Translations under genes and position numbers: made by a program
NCBI GenBank assembly: GCA_964019695.1
Contig: OZ026522.1
Coordinates: 20,390,477-20,454,476 of the forward strand
Reading direction: 5' to 3'
DNA length: 64,000 nt
From: Loripinus fragilis
Taxonomy: Eukaryota > Mollusca > Bivalvia > Lucinida > Lucinidae
The notes under the pieces: generated by a model
Told to the model about the DNA's origin: nothing
Seen by the model: the letters and a program-made list of their open reading frames with translations, nothing else
Database searches by the model: none
Part shown: piece by piece, positions 63,743 to 64,000 of the stretch
Layout: every line of letters starts with the position of its first letter
Position numbering within the stretch: position 1 is the first letter of the stretch

Positions 63743-64000
63743 ACTTTTTATATGAGCAGATTATACATGGAAACAATCAATATCTTTATTTTTGTATAAC
63801 CGTTGTAATTGCGAAATCAGGATACTAATTGATGAGATTTGAAATAAGCAGTAAACGTGTACATATCGTTTTAGAACCGTGACATACGACAATGGCTGTT
63901 GAGCAAATGCGAAGACCAAATGACACACTTACCAGCCACACATACAATATTTGACCATCTCTGTGGAACTATGCAAGCTAATGCGAATCTTTGTTTTAGG

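Larger units (their letters stand above)
5926..64000 (+). repeat. 4.85-kb macrosatellite array, 11 full units plus one partial
   Basis: Every landmark recurs head-to-tail at spacings of 4831, 4852 and then 4854-4855 bp. Units are nearly identical apart from scattered single-base changes and small indels in A/T runs; unit 1 is the exception near the left edge. The unit has no open frame above 130 codons; the longest (minus strand, reading through the A-rich tract) exists in only some units because 1-2 bp indels close it in others. There is no rRNA, histone or snRNA gene, so this is not one of the usual tandem gene clusters. The array runs off the right edge, so its true length and right border are unknown. 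The phase used here, starting at CCTTCATATACCA, follows the left junction. Confidence 0.98.
59299..64000 (+). repeat. array unit 12 (partial, cut by the window edge)
   Basis: First 4702 bp of a unit; the last ~150 bp lie outside the window. The MITE-like terminus change is shared with unit 6, the T7 run with unit 11. Confidence 0.98.

Noticed and set aside
5926..64000. CRISPR array, rDNA, 5S or histone cluster
   Set aside because: Period and unit content do not fit: no short direct repeats with unique spacers, no rRNA-like sequence and no histone-like frames.

Overview
This is eukaryotic non-coding DNA. No bacterial operon, no long open reading frame and no intact gene of any kind can be supported. 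The best guess for the source is a bivalve mollusc, probably a heterodont. The window holds several short inverted-repeat elements and dispersed repeats of a style I remember from clam and mussel genomes; that assignment rests on memory, not on a search.

Left flank (1-5925). AT-rich sequence made of repeat debris: a 43-bp direct repeat pair (2569-2611 and 3701-3743), a fossil copy of a segment that also lies inside the tandem unit (3173-3326), a 120-bp (AT)n run, a (TG)n run, a 234-bp MITE-like element with 25-bp terminal inverted repeats (4023-4256), a near-perfect 25-bp-stem hairpin (4651-4703) and a stop-ridden retroelement reading frame (4990-5250).

Tandem array (5926-64000). The rest of the window is one head-to-tail macrosatellite with a period of about 4854 bp: eleven complete units and a twelfth cut by the window edge. 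Phased on the left junction, the units start at 5926, 10757, 15609, 20463, 25318, 30172, 35026, 39881, 44735, 49590, 54445 and 59299. Units 2-12 are almost identical. Unit 1 is clearly diverged only in its first ~510 bp, next to the junction. Each unit contains, in order: a block of a degenerate dispersed subrepeat in inverted orientation; a 153-154 bp MITE-like element; a block of the same subrepeat in direct orientation; a second, older MITE-like remnant; an A-rich tract followed by two hairpins; and a tRNA-derived element with an RNA polymerase III box A, box B and a T-run terminator.

The most interesting features are the macrosatellite itself; the Pol III-type element, which keeps both boxes in ten consecutive interior units and is damaged in the two edge units; and a two-unit (about 9.7 kb) higher-order pattern of shared variants in units 7-12. 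Short ORFs recur in every unit only because the DNA recurs; many need non-ATG starts and none looks like a protein. Arrays of this kind are easily mis-assembled, so copy number and unit order depend on the quality of the underlying reads.
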